DNA of 64,000 bases from Paenibacillus profundus (GCF_021369635.1 NZ_JAJNBZ010000006.1:186001-250000), one strand, 5' to 3'. Counted from the first letter of the stretch, positions 8,395 through 17,183 are shown. Numbers and translations are program-made. The notes: generated by a model not told the origin, from the sequence alone.

Positions 8395-9107
8395 TAACGT
8401 ATCTCCTTCACCAGCAACTTATATCCCAGTCCCCTGACGGTGAGAAGATGGATCGGTTTGGAGGGATCGAGCTCGATTTTTTCTCGTACCCGCCTGATAT
8501 GGACCATCAATGTATTTTCGTAACCATAGCTGTCGTCTCCCCAAACAGCCTGGCATAAGGCATCACTTGTGACAATTCGATTCTGGTTTTCGTACAACTT
8601 TACAAGAATCGCATGTTCCTTTGCCGTCAATGGCAGCTCTTTCTGATTCCTGTGCACAACAGCGCTATCCAGATCAATGCTCTGTTCTCCCAATCGAAAA
8701 GCAGACAAACGCTCCACCATGGGAGAGGAGTAGACCCGCTTCAGTATTGCCATAAGCCGTAATACCAGCTCCCGCGGTAGGAACGGTTTCACAATGTAAT
8801 CATCTGCCCCCAAACCTAGTCCAAGCAATCGGTCTTCATCCTCACCCCGTGCGGAGAGAAAAAGAATCGGAGTTTCCGAGAACTGTCTAATGGAAGACAG
8901 AAGCGAGAATCCGTCGCCATCAGGCAGCATGACATCGAGAATCGCGAAATCCGGCTTGCCTGTGCGGCAGATCGACAGAGCTGAAGCACAGTCGGCTGCT
9001 GTGTAAATGCGGAAAAAGCCCTCTTTTCTTAAAAATCTTTCTATCATAGTTCTGATTTCCGGTTCATCATCTACAATTAATATTTTTTTGTCTTTTAAAT
9101 TCTCCAT
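8394..9107 (-). CDS. OmpR/PhoB family response regulator
   Basis: 237 residues. Receiver domain: IVDDEPEIR at the acidic pocket, FAILDVMLPDGDG with the phospho-acceptor Asp, and the switch Lys in DDYIVKPF. A winged-helix C-terminal domain follows, ending VRGLGYKL. First gene of a two-gene unit with the histidine kinase. Likely target: the divergent ABC operon at 9275, whose upstream region has TAAGGT direct repeats one helical turn apart (9172-9188). Confidence 0.92.
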   Translation of the reverse strand: MENLKDKKILIVDDEPEIRTMIERFLRKEGFFRIYTAADCASALSICRTGKPDFAILDVMLPDGDGFSLLSSIRQFSETPILFLSARGEDEDRLLGLGLGADDYIVKPFLPRELVLRLMAILKRVYSSPMVERLSAFRLGEQSIDLDSAVVHRNQKELPLTAKEHAILVKLYENQNRIVTSDALCQAVWGDDSYGYENTLMVHIRRVREKIELDPSKPIHLLTVRGLGYKLLVKEIR

Positions 9108-9170
9108 GCTGCACCACCCTGAATTTATTATACATGAACAAGGGGATAAACCATGTTTTTCAGATTCTAT

Positions 9171-9205
9171 TTAAGGTTGGCGTAAGGTCTTCTAAAGATT
9201 AAGGA
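9171..9205 (+). promoter_or_regulatory. TAAGGT direct repeats, candidate response-regulator binding site
   Basis: TTAAGGT at 9171-9177 and GTAAGGT at 9182-9188 are exactly 11 bp apart, with a third TTAAGG at 9199-9204. They lie in the 167-bp gap between the response regulator and the ABC operon. OmpR-family regulators bind direct repeats with one-turn spacing. Confidence 0.45.
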
Positions 9206-9274
9206 AAGGTGGATTCCTTACTGTTGAAACAGAGGGGAAATATTTAAAATGACTTGAATGGAGCTGACTTTCTT

Positions 9275-10192
9275 ATGAGTGCATTAGCTATTGTGCAAAC
9301 GCAAAATCTGTCCAAAACGTACGGGGCAATTAACAGTGTGAATAAGGTTGATTTACATGTGCAGGAGGGAGAAATCTATGGGTTTCTGGGTCCAAACGGA
9401 GCGGGGAAAACAACTACGCTAAAAATGCTGCTCGGACTCATCAAGCCTACTGAAGGGACAATCCAAATTTTCGGGGAAAGCCTGAGCAAACATCGGCCAT
9501 CCATTCTGCAACGTACTGGATCACTGATTGAATCTCCCTCTTACTACGGACATTTGACAGGGCTTGAGAATATGAAGGTCATGCAGCGCCTGCGGAACGT
9601 GCCAGATAAAAACGTACATGAGGCGCTTCGTATTGTACGGCTGGAAAATCAGAAAAACAAAAAAACTGAACAATATTCGCTAGGAATGAAGCAACGGCTG
9701 GGAATCGCAATGGCCCTGCTAGCCTTCCCCAAGCTGTTGATCCTCGATGAACCGACGAACGGACTTGATCCCGCAGGCATTGGTGAAATTCGGGAGCTCA
9801 TCAAATCATTACCCGAACGCTATGGAATAACGATATTGCTCTCCAGCCACCTTCTCTCGGAGATCGAACAGATCGCTACCTCAGTAGGCATTATCAGCGA
9901 AGGGAATCTGTTGTACCAGGGCAGTATGGCAAGCCTGCGGCAAAAAAATAGAAACGCCATTTTTATGAAAACAGGGGACAATGCCAAAGCGGAGCAGTTA
10001 CTATTCACTAAAGGATACAGTCCAACACAAAGTGGCAGCCGGCTTGAGCTTAGCAATCTTCAGGATACGGAAGTGGCGGAAATGAACAGATTGCTTGTTG
10101 AGCATCAAATCGCTGTCACTCGGATCGAGGAGCAGAAGAAAAGTCTGGAGGATATTTTCCTGGAATTGACAGGAAAGGAGCGGAGCTTGTGA
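9275..10192 (+). CDS. ABC transporter ATP-binding protein (BcrA/LanF type, lantibiotic immunity)
   Basis: ATG at 9275 with GGAG 11 bases upstream is preferred over TTG at 9254, giving 305 residues. Walker A GPNGAGKTT, signature YSLGMKQRLGIAMAL, Walker B LLILDEPTNGLDP and the H-loop LSSH are all intact. The C-terminal extension is that of the BcrA/LanF group, whose proteins energise removal of peptide antibiotics from the membrane. The stop overlaps the first permease gene by 4 bp. Target peptide unknown; no lantibiotic structural or modification gene is in the window. Confidence 0.9.
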   Translation: MSALAIVQTQNLSKTYGAINSVNKVDLHVQEGEIYGFLGPNGAGKTTTLKMLLGLIKPTEGTIQIFGESLSKHRPSILQRTGSLIESPSYYGHLTGLENMKVMQRLRNVPDKNVHEALRIVRLENQKNKKTEQYSLGMKQRLGIAMALLAFPKLLILDEPTNGLDPAGIGEIRELIKSLPERYGITILLSSHLLSEIEQIATSVGIISEGNLLYQGSMASLRQKNRNAIFMKTGDNAKAEQLLFTKGYSPTQSGSRLELSNLQDTEVAEMNRLLVEHQIAVTRIEEQKKSLEDIFLELTGKERSL

Positions 10193-10935
10193 TCAAAATA
10201 TTAGGACTGGAATATTTCAAAATCCGCCGCAAAAAAATATGGATCATGATTATCTTATTTCTTGTCGTAGAGATGCTATGGGCTTTTATGTCCATTAGCC
10301 GGTCCATTGCGAGCAATCCGGATCACGCCGTTTGGGAATCTATTATTTTTAGTATATCCTCCATGAATGGCTTTTTTATGCCGATTATTTCGGCCGTTGT
10401 TGTCTCACGTATTTGCGATATGGAGCATAAGGGAACGACCTGGAAAATGCTTGTTGCTACCAATGTGGGGCGCGGGCATCTCTACGCAGCGAAGTATATT
10501 TGCATCAATAGTCTGCTTCTGTATGGCATCTTTGTACAGGCCTTATTCATCATCGTGTTCGGAGTCATAAAGGATTTTCCCGGTACGCTTCCTATCGATT
10601 TACTGATTCGGTTCATTGGGGGTACTCTACTGACGACTCTCGCTGTCACAGCACTTCAACAATGGATTTCTTTTGCTATTAAAAATCAGGCCTTTGCGCT
10701 GTGCTTGGGCATGCTGGGCGGCTTCATCGGAATGACCGCCGGATTATTTCCGGCTGCTTTTAGACATATTTTTATTTGGTCTTACTATTTGGATCTCAGC
10801 CCGGTTACTTATCTATACGCTGCGAACACCTATACGGTACAGCCAGAAAGTTTTGGAATTGTACTGGGTGCGTTGATTATGACCGTCCTGTTCTATATCG
10901 CCGGGAACATCCATGTAAGCCGGCAGGAAATCTGA
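10189..10935 (+). CDS. ABC transporter permease (MutE/EpiE/LanE-like)
   Basis: 248 residues with six hydrophobic segments and no soluble domain, the size and layout of lantibiotic-immunity permeases. Begins MIKILGLEYFKIRRKKIWI, a short cytoplasmic amphipathic start typical of the family. Start GTG at 10189 overlaps the ATPase stop by 4 bp; the second permease follows after 12 bp. Likely forms a heteromeric exporter with the proteins at 9275 and 10948. MutE-type assignment is by general likeness. Confidence 0.8.
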   Translation: MIKILGLEYFKIRRKKIWIMIILFLVVEMLWAFMSISRSIASNPDHAVWESIIFSISSMNGFFMPIISAVVVSRICDMEHKGTTWKMLVATNVGRGHLYAAKYICINSLLLYGIFVQALFIIVFGVIKDFPGTLPIDLLIRFIGGTLLTTLAVTALQQWISFAIKNQAFALCLGMLGGFIGMTAGLFPAAFRHIFIWSYYLDLSPVTYLYAANTYTVQPESFGIVLGALIMTVLFYIAGNIHVSRQEI

Positions 10936-10947
10936 GGAGGGAAGTTA

Positions 10948-11679
10948 ATGAAACGAAGTATTTCTGCTGAATGGCTCAAACTGCGTCATTCCCGGATTGG
11001 TCTTGTAATCGCTGTACTTCCAATTATAAGTCTGTTGATTGGATGTGCGAATTATTATTTTAACCAGGGTGCCCTGCAAAATGGTTGGTACAGCCTGTGG
11101 ACCCAGGTCAGCCTATTTTACGGTGTGTTTTTCCTGCCTATTCTGATTGCCATCTGTTGTTCCTATATATGTAGACTAGAGCATTTAAACCGAAATTGGA
11201 ATATGGTTATGACCTCTCCTGTATCAGTTGCCAGTGTATTTCTTGCCAAATTGATTGTCGTTAGCATTTTAATCTTGTTCGCGCAAGCGCTGTTCATGGG
11301 ACTCTACTGGCTTGCAGGTACCTTGTTCTCCTTACCTGGGCCTTTCCCTGTAGAGACTATAGGTTGGACGATACGCGGATGGTATGCTTGTATGTCCATT
11401 AGCGCTCTTCAATTGGGACTTTCGCTGCGGATCCGCAGCTTTGCTACGCCTATCGGCATTAGTCTGTGCGCGGTCTTTATCGGTCTGGGCATGTATATTG
11501 CCAAGTTGGGAATGTTTTTCCCGTTCTCATTGCTCAATATTGGCATGCGTGTGATGAGTCAGGATAAGTTGACTGACATGCAGAACTTTCTGTTTTGGAT
11601 GATCAATTTGGCTTTCATCATTATTTTTGCGTCGATGTCTATTCGCCGGTTGAAGAACAACGATATTGTCTCATCCTGA
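10948..11679 (+). CDS. ABC transporter permease (MutG/LanG-like)
   Basis: 243 residues, six predicted membrane helices, N-terminus MKRSISAEWLKLRHSRIGLV with the E-x-LKLRxS pattern common in LanE/LanG permeases. ATG at 10948 follows GAGGAGGGAAG. Third gene of the operon; 21 bp separate it from the YxeA-type gene. With the two previous products it should make a LanFEG-type complex that protects the cell from a membrane-active peptide. Confidence 0.8.
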   Translation: MKRSISAEWLKLRHSRIGLVIAVLPIISLLIGCANYYFNQGALQNGWYSLWTQVSLFYGVFFLPILIAICCSYICRLEHLNRNWNMVMTSPVSVASVFLAKLIVVSILILFAQALFMGLYWLAGTLFSLPGPFPVETIGWTIRGWYACMSISALQLGLSLRIRSFATPIGISLCAVFIGLGMYIAKLGMFFPFSLLNIGMRVMSQDKLTDMQNFLFWMINLAFIIIFASMSIRRLKNNDIVSS

Positions 11680-11700
11680 TTGCGTTAGGAGGAATTTATC

Positions 11701-12051
11701 ATGAAAAAAATATTGCTTGTGCTGGGGCTCATACTCGTGGTTGGGGCATGCCTATTGATGTTCTTCTTCAACTCGGAGAAGCTGACGCCTGAAAATTCTG
11801 CGGGAAAAACGATCTATTATACGATGATAACCGGCCTCGGTGTTCAAGATGAGAACGGGCGTTACAACTATGAGCTGACTTCATATAACGAGAAAGGAAA
11901 GGAGAAGAAGCTTGGTTTTTCGGCCGGAAAGCAATTGAGAGAAGGCGCTTATGTTCAGCTATATAACACGTTGATTCGGGGCGTCACGTACTGGGAAGAG
12001 GTTACCTTCGAGGAGCTACCAGAGGCGGTTCAGCAGCAGTATCAAAAATAA
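11701..12051 (+). CDS. YxeA family protein (DUF1093)
   Basis: 116 residues: an N-terminal hydrophobic signal/anchor (about residues 4-22, ending in FFF) and a small extracytoplasmic domain with the family pattern around YYTMITG and YELTSYNEKGKEKKLGFSAGKQLREGAYVQL. YxeA proteins accompany peptide-antibiotic resistance ABC transporters in Firmicutes; function unknown. Last gene of the operon, with GGAGG in GTTAGGAGGAATTTATC before the ATG. Confidence 0.85.
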   Translation: MKKILLVLGLILVVGACLLMFFFNSEKLTPENSAGKTIYYTMITGLGVQDENGRYNYELTSYNEKGKEKKLGFSAGKQLREGAYVQLYNTLIRGVTYWEEVTFEELPEAVQQQYQK

Positions 12052-12334
12052 TACGAATTTGAAGGAAGAAATCGGACCGTAGATCCGACTTCTGCGAGCT
12101 TGTCGAGAAAGTGGTTCATTCTGAGAATAGATGTTACAGGGAGTCGGTTACCTACTTCCTGTCACTGTTGTCTGCGGTGTGTCAGAACTATATATCCTCT
12201 CTAACATGTTCAACTTCCTTTATCCATCCAATTATTTGATAGAAACTTGCCCGATCTTGACCTGTTTTGGTGCTACACAATCCTGCCCGTAGCTTAATCG
12301 AGTAGGAGGGGGTGCCTAACCCCCGTCCTCTCAC

Positions 12335-12366
12335 ACCACCGTACGTACCGTTCGGTATACGGCGGT
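12335..12366 (-). ncRNA. Group II intron domain V hairpin
   Basis: On the minus strand ACCGCCGTATACCG folds back on CGGTACGTACGGTGGT, a two-part helix with a bulge as in catalytic domain V. It lies directly after the reverse transcriptase stop codon and before the GC-rich domain VI stem. Confidence 0.7.
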
Positions 12367-13629
12367 TCATGTTATATTCCGCAGAAGATTATATCTATAC
12401 ATTAGACTTCTCAGCCCTTGCTTTAACCAGTATTCGTTACTCAATGTACGACTGAGAATTGGACTGTACGCACTACGCCAATATTTCTTCCGCGTATTCC
12501 CCCATTCCCATGCTTTCCCTTTCGGAATACCTAATGCTATCAGGTTCCTAACCCTAGTCCTTGGCAGTTTCCACTGTTTCCAGATGCACATTCGCAATCT
12601 TCTACGTATCCATGAATCGAGTGCACGAAAGATAGATGGTGTATCAGCTAACGCGTAGTATCCGCACCACCCCGTCAGATACTGATTCAGTTCTCTTATC
12701 CGCTCTTTCATTGAGATTGGACTTTTCCGCGCGGTGAGTTCCTTTATCTTTGCTTTTACTCGCTGCAAAGATGTCTGGGATATCCTTACCTTCGGGTTTG
12801 CTTTATCCGCACTAAAACTGAATCCGAGAAACTTTCGTTTCCATGGACGGTCTACCGCACTTTTCGCTTGGTTCACCTTTAGCTTTAGCTTCTTCTCAAT
12901 GAACTGCGTTATCGAATGCTTTACTCGGTTTCCTGCCTTCCATGTCTTTACGTAGATATTGCAGTCATCTGCGTACCTCACAAATTTTAAGCTTCTCTGT
13001 TCCAATTCCTTATCCAACTCGTCTAGTACAATATTGGACAGTAGCGGACTCAGCGGGCCTCCTTGCGGGGTTCCTTCTCGGCTCAGTTGTACGAGTCCAT
13101 CTTGGAGTATCCCCGATTGTAGGTACTTTCGAATTAGCTTTAACAGCATCTTATCCGTTATTCGCTCTGCCAGTCTCGCCATCAGTCGGTCATGGTGAAC
13201 CAGGTCAAAGAATTTCTCCAGATCAATGTCTACCACGATCCGGTATCCTTCTTGCATGAATTGTTTCGCCTTCCTTACTGCGCCATGCCCTCGCCTTTGT
13301 GGACGAAATCCATAGCTATGTTCGGAAAACGTAGGGTCGAATACAGGAGTCAATACCTGCATAATCGCTTGTTGAATAAATCGGTCTGTCACGGTTGGTA
13401 TACCTAATAACAGAGTTCCGCCGTTCGGTTTCGGGATTTCGACCCGACGGACTGGACTTGGCTCATAGGTTCCCTGTTTCAAGCTTTGACGAATGGTTCG
13501 CCAATTTTGTAGAATGTGGACTCGTAACTCCTTTACGGTCATTCCATCTACGCCATGGCTCCCTTTGTTCGCCTCAACGCGTTTTAGCGCTGTCAGCAAG
13601 TTCTCCCCTGACAATAGTAGTTCTATCAT
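12367..13629 (-). CDS. ltrA: Group II intron reverse transcriptase/maturase
   Basis: 420 residues, intact. RT motifs in order: KGSHGVDGMTV, the block around PQRRGHGAVRKAK, REGTPQGGPLSPLLSNIVLDELD, and the catalytic FVRYADDCNIYV, then the maturase domain (LNQYLTGWCGYYALAD). No HNH endonuclease domain follows, as usual for class C introns. ATG at 13629 with AAGGAG 11 bases upstream. The enzyme helps the intron RNA splice and reverse-transcribes it after insertion into DNA. Confidence 0.93.
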   Translation of the reverse strand: MIELLLSGENLLTALKRVEANKGSHGVDGMTVKELRVHILQNWRTIRQSLKQGTYEPSPVRRVEIPKPNGGTLLLGIPTVTDRFIQQAIMQVLTPVFDPTFSEHSYGFRPQRRGHGAVRKAKQFMQEGYRIVVDIDLEKFFDLVHHDRLMARLAERITDKMLLKLIRKYLQSGILQDGLVQLSREGTPQGGPLSPLLSNIVLDELDKELEQRSLKFVRYADDCNIYVKTWKAGNRVKHSITQFIEKKLKLKVNQAKSAVDRPWKRKFLGFSFSADKANPKVRISQTSLQRVKAKIKELTARKSPISMKERIRELNQYLTGWCGYYALADTPSIFRALDSWIRRRLRMCIWKQWKLPRTRVRNLIALGIPKGKAWEWGNTRKKYWRSAYSPILSRTLSNEYWLKQGLRSLMYRYNLLRNIT

Positions 13630-14204
13630 TCGTTGATATACTCCTTGCGTGAATTGTTCTTCTGTTCATGCCGCTGTAAGCTCAGCCCTTCTGAATACCC
13701 TCGCGTATTCACCGCTACTTTCTCCAGATAGGTCTCCGAAAAAAAAACAGGAGATTGTCTGCCTTTATCACTTACATTCGAAATCCAAGTCGTTCAATTC
13801 CTATAACATGTTCGGCCCTTCCGACCATTGTCGTCACAACTGTCGTACTATGACCTCTGCTGACTTCTGTATGTTCAGTCTGCTTTCACAAGCAGATTTA
13901 CAGAGTTACTCTGCATTCATACAGATCTCCCCAGGTAAGAGCGCTATCTTCCTCTCCATCTATCTGCTTCATTTACTCTCGTATGCCTTTGGCAGTAAGG
14001 ACTTTGGTTTGTTATGCAACCTCATCCAACATACGCTAGCCTTATATGAAGTTCGTGTTCCTCAGACCGGAGATTTGCCGCCGACTTCCTTCAGATTCGA
14101 CCTCGCGGTCGACACCCTTGTCTTAAGCTACGGCTACTACTGCCTTCACCGTTCGGGACTTGAACCCTAGAGATAGCGCCCACCCCATGCTGGGCGCACA
14201 TAAA

Positions 14205-14231
14205 ATGAGCAGGCTGCCGCAGCCTGCTCAT
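14205..14231 (-). terminator. Intrinsic terminator that is the group II intron target
   Basis: ATGAGCAGGCTG (14205-14216) and CAGCCTGCTCAT (14220-14231) form a perfect 12-bp stem with a 3-base loop. On the minus strand the T tract TTTTAT runs straight into the intron 5' end. Confidence 0.85.
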
Positions 14232-14338
14232 CAATGTGTGTAATTCAACTATCGTGTCCCGTTAGCTCAATGATCCGGACTTCTACTGGTTCATCGAGAA
14301 CATAACCTAAACACAAAGTACAGAGTACAGTTTGACCA

Positions 14339-14668
14339 CTAAATATACATAAACACAAAGCTAATCTCCATTTTGAAATGCTCTTTTGCCCAATTGTGAT
14401 AGCCGCACGACCCGGTAACCCGGCTCATCTCCAGTCGCGAACTCCGATGGCTACGGTGTGCTTTAACGTCCCCTCGGTAATTCATCTCAGCCAAATGCCA
14501 AGCATCTGCTGCATCTGTTTTCACCTTACGAAGCTGTGTGCCTTTCGATCGTTTCACTTGCAGGGGGTTGACGATGTAATGAATCCATCCACTGCGTTTA
14601 AGATACCCTACCAGATTTCGATGGAATGTCCGGTTGCCTCAAGGACAACAACGGGCATTGTTACGCGA
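14339..14668 (-). pseudogene. IS110-family transposase remnant
   Basis: Reading the minus strand, VVVLEATGH continues after a frameshift as HRNLVGYLKRSGWIHYIVNP, then QVKRSKGTQLRKVKTDAADA. The KTDAADAWHLAE motif carries the DEDD-transposase aspartates of IS110 elements. After KAHR the similarity ends and the frame stops at 14339. Both N- and C-terminal parts are missing, so it is inactive. It is fused at about 14660 to an integrative-element repeat. Confidence 0.75.
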
Positions 14669-14806
14669 TAGGGGTGCATAAGCCCCTGTATAGCGCAGGT
14701 TTCCGCTCTCGTTTTGTAGGGGTAAGGGCTTTACTGCGTGACACACCCATAGTAAAAACGGGGTACGGTTGGTCTATGAATGACCCCCGCGCCCCGTTCT
14801 TTATAT
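14652..14806. repeat. Integrative-element intergenic repeat, copy A
   Basis: Contains GTTACGCGATAGGGG, the CGTGACACACCCATAG block and a hairpin AACGGGG...CCCCGTT. Copies B (15793-15875, first half only) and C (17497-17680, nearly full) share these blocks. Such sequences flank relaxase genes of gut-clostridial type conjugative transposons (inference). Copy C here is indeed next to a relaxase fragment. Confidence 0.6.
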
Positions 14807-14808
14807 TA

Positions 14809-15363
14809 TTACACTGTTTTCTTTTTCTGACTAATTGTGTGTATATATTTAATAGTAAGCTTCCATAAGACTTTCCCGAGCCAAAACATTAACACACCAA
14901 TCACAATAGAAATTGGCAAGAACTGCATTGGGCTTGGTGTAAATGCTCCCATTTCGATTGTTATTCCGGCAATATCATATCCCATAAGATACCCGAAAAA
15001 TTTAACAATTCCGCCTATCGGCGTAATAACTCCGCCAATCATTAAAGCAATGGAAAGAGTACTGATGAACGGCAAAAGTAACATACCGCTGACGCCTGCA
15101 AAGCTGCTACAAAATGCAAATATTTCGCCGAATTTACGCCAACTAAATTTACTGTTCTTTGAAATGGCTTCACCTAAGTATGCTTTCGCTAATTCTTTTG
15201 GGTTTCCTAACCGTTCGATGATTTGCTCAGAAGATACACCATTATTTTGCAATTCAAGCATTACGCTTTTGATTTCTTTTACAATGTCAATACGCTCGGA
15301 ATCGGACATAGATTTCAAATACTTTTCAATTTTTACAAGATAGTCATTCATAATTTTATCCAA
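14809..15363 (-). CDS. HAAS domain (DUF1700) membrane protein
   Basis: 184 residues: an N-terminal helical HAAS signalling domain (IEKYLKSMSDSERIDIVKEI, then ERLGNPKELAKAYLGE) followed by three to four membrane helices. HAAS/DUF1700 proteins are normally encoded right after a PadR regulator, as here. TTG start at 15363 overlaps the padR stop by 8 bp, implying coupling. Function unknown; probably modulates the PadR response or envelope stress. The gene ends against repeat copy A, so downstream partners may have been lost. Confidence 0.8.
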   Translation of the reverse strand: MDKIMNDYLVKIEKYLKSMSDSERIDIVKEIKSVMLELQNNGVSSEQIIERLGNPKELAKAYLGEAISKNSKFSWRKFGEIFAFCSSFAGVSGMLLLPFISTLSIALMIGGVITPIGGIVKFFGYLMGYDIAGITIEMGAFTPSPMQFLPISIVIGVLMFWLGKVLWKLTIKYIHTISQKKKTV

Positions 15364-15700
15364 AGTTTAACTCTCCTTTAATTTCTGATATAGCTGTTAA
15401 TAAATTATCCCATTCTAAGGACATCGCGTTTAAGTACTCGTTTCCTTTTTCTGTAAGGGTATAATATTTTCTCGGTGGCAAGCCTTCTGTACTTTCTTGC
15501 CAAGATGAAGAAATATATTCTTCTTTCAATAATCTTCTAAGCAGTGGATAAATTGTATTTTCTTTTGCAGCAACAATAGGATACTGCTCTAACTTACTTA
15601 TGATTTCATACCCATAATATGGTCGTTGCTTTATTAGCAATAGAATACAAAAATCGAGTGTTCCTCGCTTAATTTGTGATTTCCAATCATCTACATTCAT
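15356..15700 (-). CDS. PadR family transcriptional regulator
   Basis: 114 residues from ATG at 15700, fixed by GGAGGTAC just upstream; the frame is open further but lacks another good site. Typical PadR-s2 pattern: WKSQIKRGTLDFCILLLI, then YYGYEIISKL, then NTIYPLLRRL and LPPRKYYTLTEKG in the wing. A winged-helix repressor, probably autoregulated through the promoter at 15723-15751, which is duplicated upstream of a decayed ABC gene at 17397-17425. Confidence 0.9.
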   Translation of the reverse strand: MNVDDWKSQIKRGTLDFCILLLIKQRPYYGYEIISKLEQYPIVAAKENTIYPLLRRLLKEEYISSSWQESTEGLPPRKYYTLTEKGNEYLNAMSLEWDNLLTAISEIKGELNFG

Positions 15701-15722
15701 GTATTGTACCTCCTGCATATAT

Positions 15723-15751
15723 ATCGTACAACACAGTACTATATTTATCAA
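15723..15751 (-). promoter_or_regulatory. padR promoter, TTGATA-17-TACGAT with GTAC repeats
   Basis: Minus strand: -35 TTGATA (15751-15746) and -10 TACGAT (15728-15723), spaced 17 bp, with GTACTGTGTTGTAC over the spacer and -10. The same block occurs at 17397-17425. Confidence 0.6.
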
Positions 15752-15792
15752 TAGTAAATTCCGTACCAACAACCGCCGAACGCAAGCAGAAA

Positions 15793-15875
15793 CAGCGGGC
15801 AATGTTACGCAATAGGGGCGCAAAAACCCCTTGTATTGCGCGGGTTTTCCGGGCGCGTTTTGAGAGGGTAAGGTT
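15793..15875. repeat. Integrative-element intergenic repeat, copy B (short)
   Basis: GTTACGCAATAGGGGCGC...GCGCGTTTTGAGAGGGTAAGG; corresponds to the first half of copies A and C. It lies directly upstream of the padR promoter, as copy C does before the decayed ABC gene. Confidence 0.6.
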
Positions 15876-15898
15876 TAAAAAGTTGCCGCCATAATTCC

Positions 15899-15940
15899 AA
15901 AAAGCCCCAAATTTATTTTTAAAAGTAAGTTGGGGCTTTT
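15899..15940. terminator. Bidirectional terminator
   Basis: AAAAAGCCCCAA (15899-15910) pairs with TTGGGGCTTTT (15930-15940); A and T tracts on both sides. Serves the serine hydrolase gene at 16014-17183. Confidence 0.75.
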
Positions 15941-16013
15941 GAACCAGAAAGGTATATTTTTAACTATAAAAACTATGACAAAATTTATCCGTATTTTCCG
16001 TTTTCCTTTTTTC

Positions 16014-17183
16014 CTATTTGCTAAATTCAGCAAGTAAAATATTTTTAAAAGGATTAGGACTGTTATCTCTACCCAAACTGTTCAAACTGACGACCAACGT
16101 ATGCTTGCCTCCAAGTGTACCTCCAGCAATAGTAGAAAACCCTAGAATGCCACCTGTGTGTCCCCATATCGAGACACCGTTTGGAAGCTTAGTTTCAAAG
16201 ATTCCAAGACCATATCCATCGATTCCTGCTCTTCCTGTAGGAACTGTAGTAAGCATTTGTTTTAGTTGCTGTTCCTTCAGTAATTTGCCACCGAGCAAGG
16301 AAGAGAAGAATTTATTTAAGTTATCAGCAGTAGAAATCATATCTCCAGCCGAGCTACCTGCACTTGGATTATAATAAGTAACGTCTTTTATCTCACTTGC
16401 TTCGTCTGGTTGGGAATATCCCCGAGCATGCTTGGTGCCTGGAATAACGCTTGAATTGCCAGGTAGGAATGTATCCGACAATTCAAGCGGTTCAATAATC
16501 CGATTTTCAATCTCTTCTGCGTAGCTGTTTCCGGTTACTTTTTCAATAAGAATACCCAGTAATACGTATCCCGTGTTTGAATAAGACCAGCCCTTTCCTG
16601 GGACAAAGTCTGGGGGCAGAGAAATCCCCATCTTCACTATTTCATCAGCCGTATACGATTTTTTTGTATCCATAAAATCAGCGTCTTTTGACCTTGAGTA
16701 TTCAGCGATACCACTTGTATGGTTCAATATCTGCCGGATGGTAATCTGTTTACCATTATATCCGTTTCCTTGAATGACACCAGGCAACCATTTTTCGATG
16801 GAGTCGTCTAGATTTAAGCGGTTCTCTCCAGCTAATTGAAGTACAACCGTTGCGGTGAACGTCTTCGTCACGCTGCCAATGCGAAATCGAAAATCTGTTT
16901 CCATTGGTTTCTTGGTGCTCAGATTCGCTACCCCAGCGGCATAACCCCACGTTTTTCCACCCTCAGAAGTTTTAGCAAGTATCCCTGGGAATCCAAGTTG
17001 CAATGTATCCCGCATTGCTTGCTTGACGGAATTATGATCTCGTTGAGTGGTTGTTTGTAACGAACTAGATACATTTTGAGTGGGCTCTGCTTTTACAATT
17101 GAGGTTGGCGATGTGTATAGCAGGGAACTTCCAGTTATTAAAAGGGCCAGACTTGCAAATGTAATTTGACTACGTATTTTCAT
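16014..17183 (-). CDS. Secreted serine hydrolase of the class C beta-lactamase / DD-peptidase fold
   Basis: 389 residues with a signal peptide (about 1-32). Penicillin-binding motifs: SxxK as SVTK in RIGSVTKTFTATVVLQL, the Tyr motif YSNTGYVLLG, and HTGGI in place of KTG near the C-terminus. Members hydrolyse D-amino-acid peptides, esters or beta-lactams; sequence alone does not tell which. It stands alone between a terminator (15899) and a decayed ABC gene, and is the only intact gene in the remnant-rich part of the island, so it may be cargo of an integrative element. Confidence 0.88.
   Translation of the reverse strand: MKIRSQITFASLALLITGSSLLYTSPTSIVKAEPTQNVSSSLQTTTQRDHNSVKQAMRDTLQLGFPGILAKTSEGGKTWGYAAGVANLSTKKPMETDFRFRIGSVTKTFTATVVLQLAGENRLNLDDSIEKWLPGVIQGNGYNGKQITIRQILNHTSGIAEYSRSKDADFMDTKKSYTADEIVKMGISLPPDFVPGKGWSYSNTGYVLLGILIEKVTGNSYAEEIENRIIEPLELSDTFLPGNSSVIPGTKHARGYSQPDEASEIKDVTYYNPSAGSSAGDMISTADNLNKFFSSLLGGKLLKEQQLKQMLTTVPTGRAGIDGYGLGIFETKLPNGVSIWGHTGGILGFSTIAGGTLGGKHTLVVSLNSLGRDNSPNPFKNILLAEFSK

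Larger units (their letters stand above)
12297..14199 (-). mobile_element. Group II intron (IIC-like) with reverse transcriptase
   Basis: The 5' end reads GTGCGCCCAGCATGG from 14199 down, the usual group II start. The 3' end shows a domain V-like hairpin (12335-12366) and a domain VI-like stem GGGGGTTAGG...CCCCC with a candidate branch-point A, ending near CTACTCGAT at 12297. Length is about 1.9 kb. The intron ORF lies in domain IV and stops right against domain V. The 5' exon is a perfect terminator hairpin with its T tract (14231 to 14200), the hallmark insertion site of class C introns. Exact 3' boundary uncertain by a few bases. Confidence 0.85.

Noticed and set aside
12188-12370. 60-codon minus-strand frame next to the group II intron
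   Set aside because: It crosses the intron domain V/VI and the 3' exon junction; the part after the intron (FYQIIGWIKEVEHVREDI) has no start and no recognised family.
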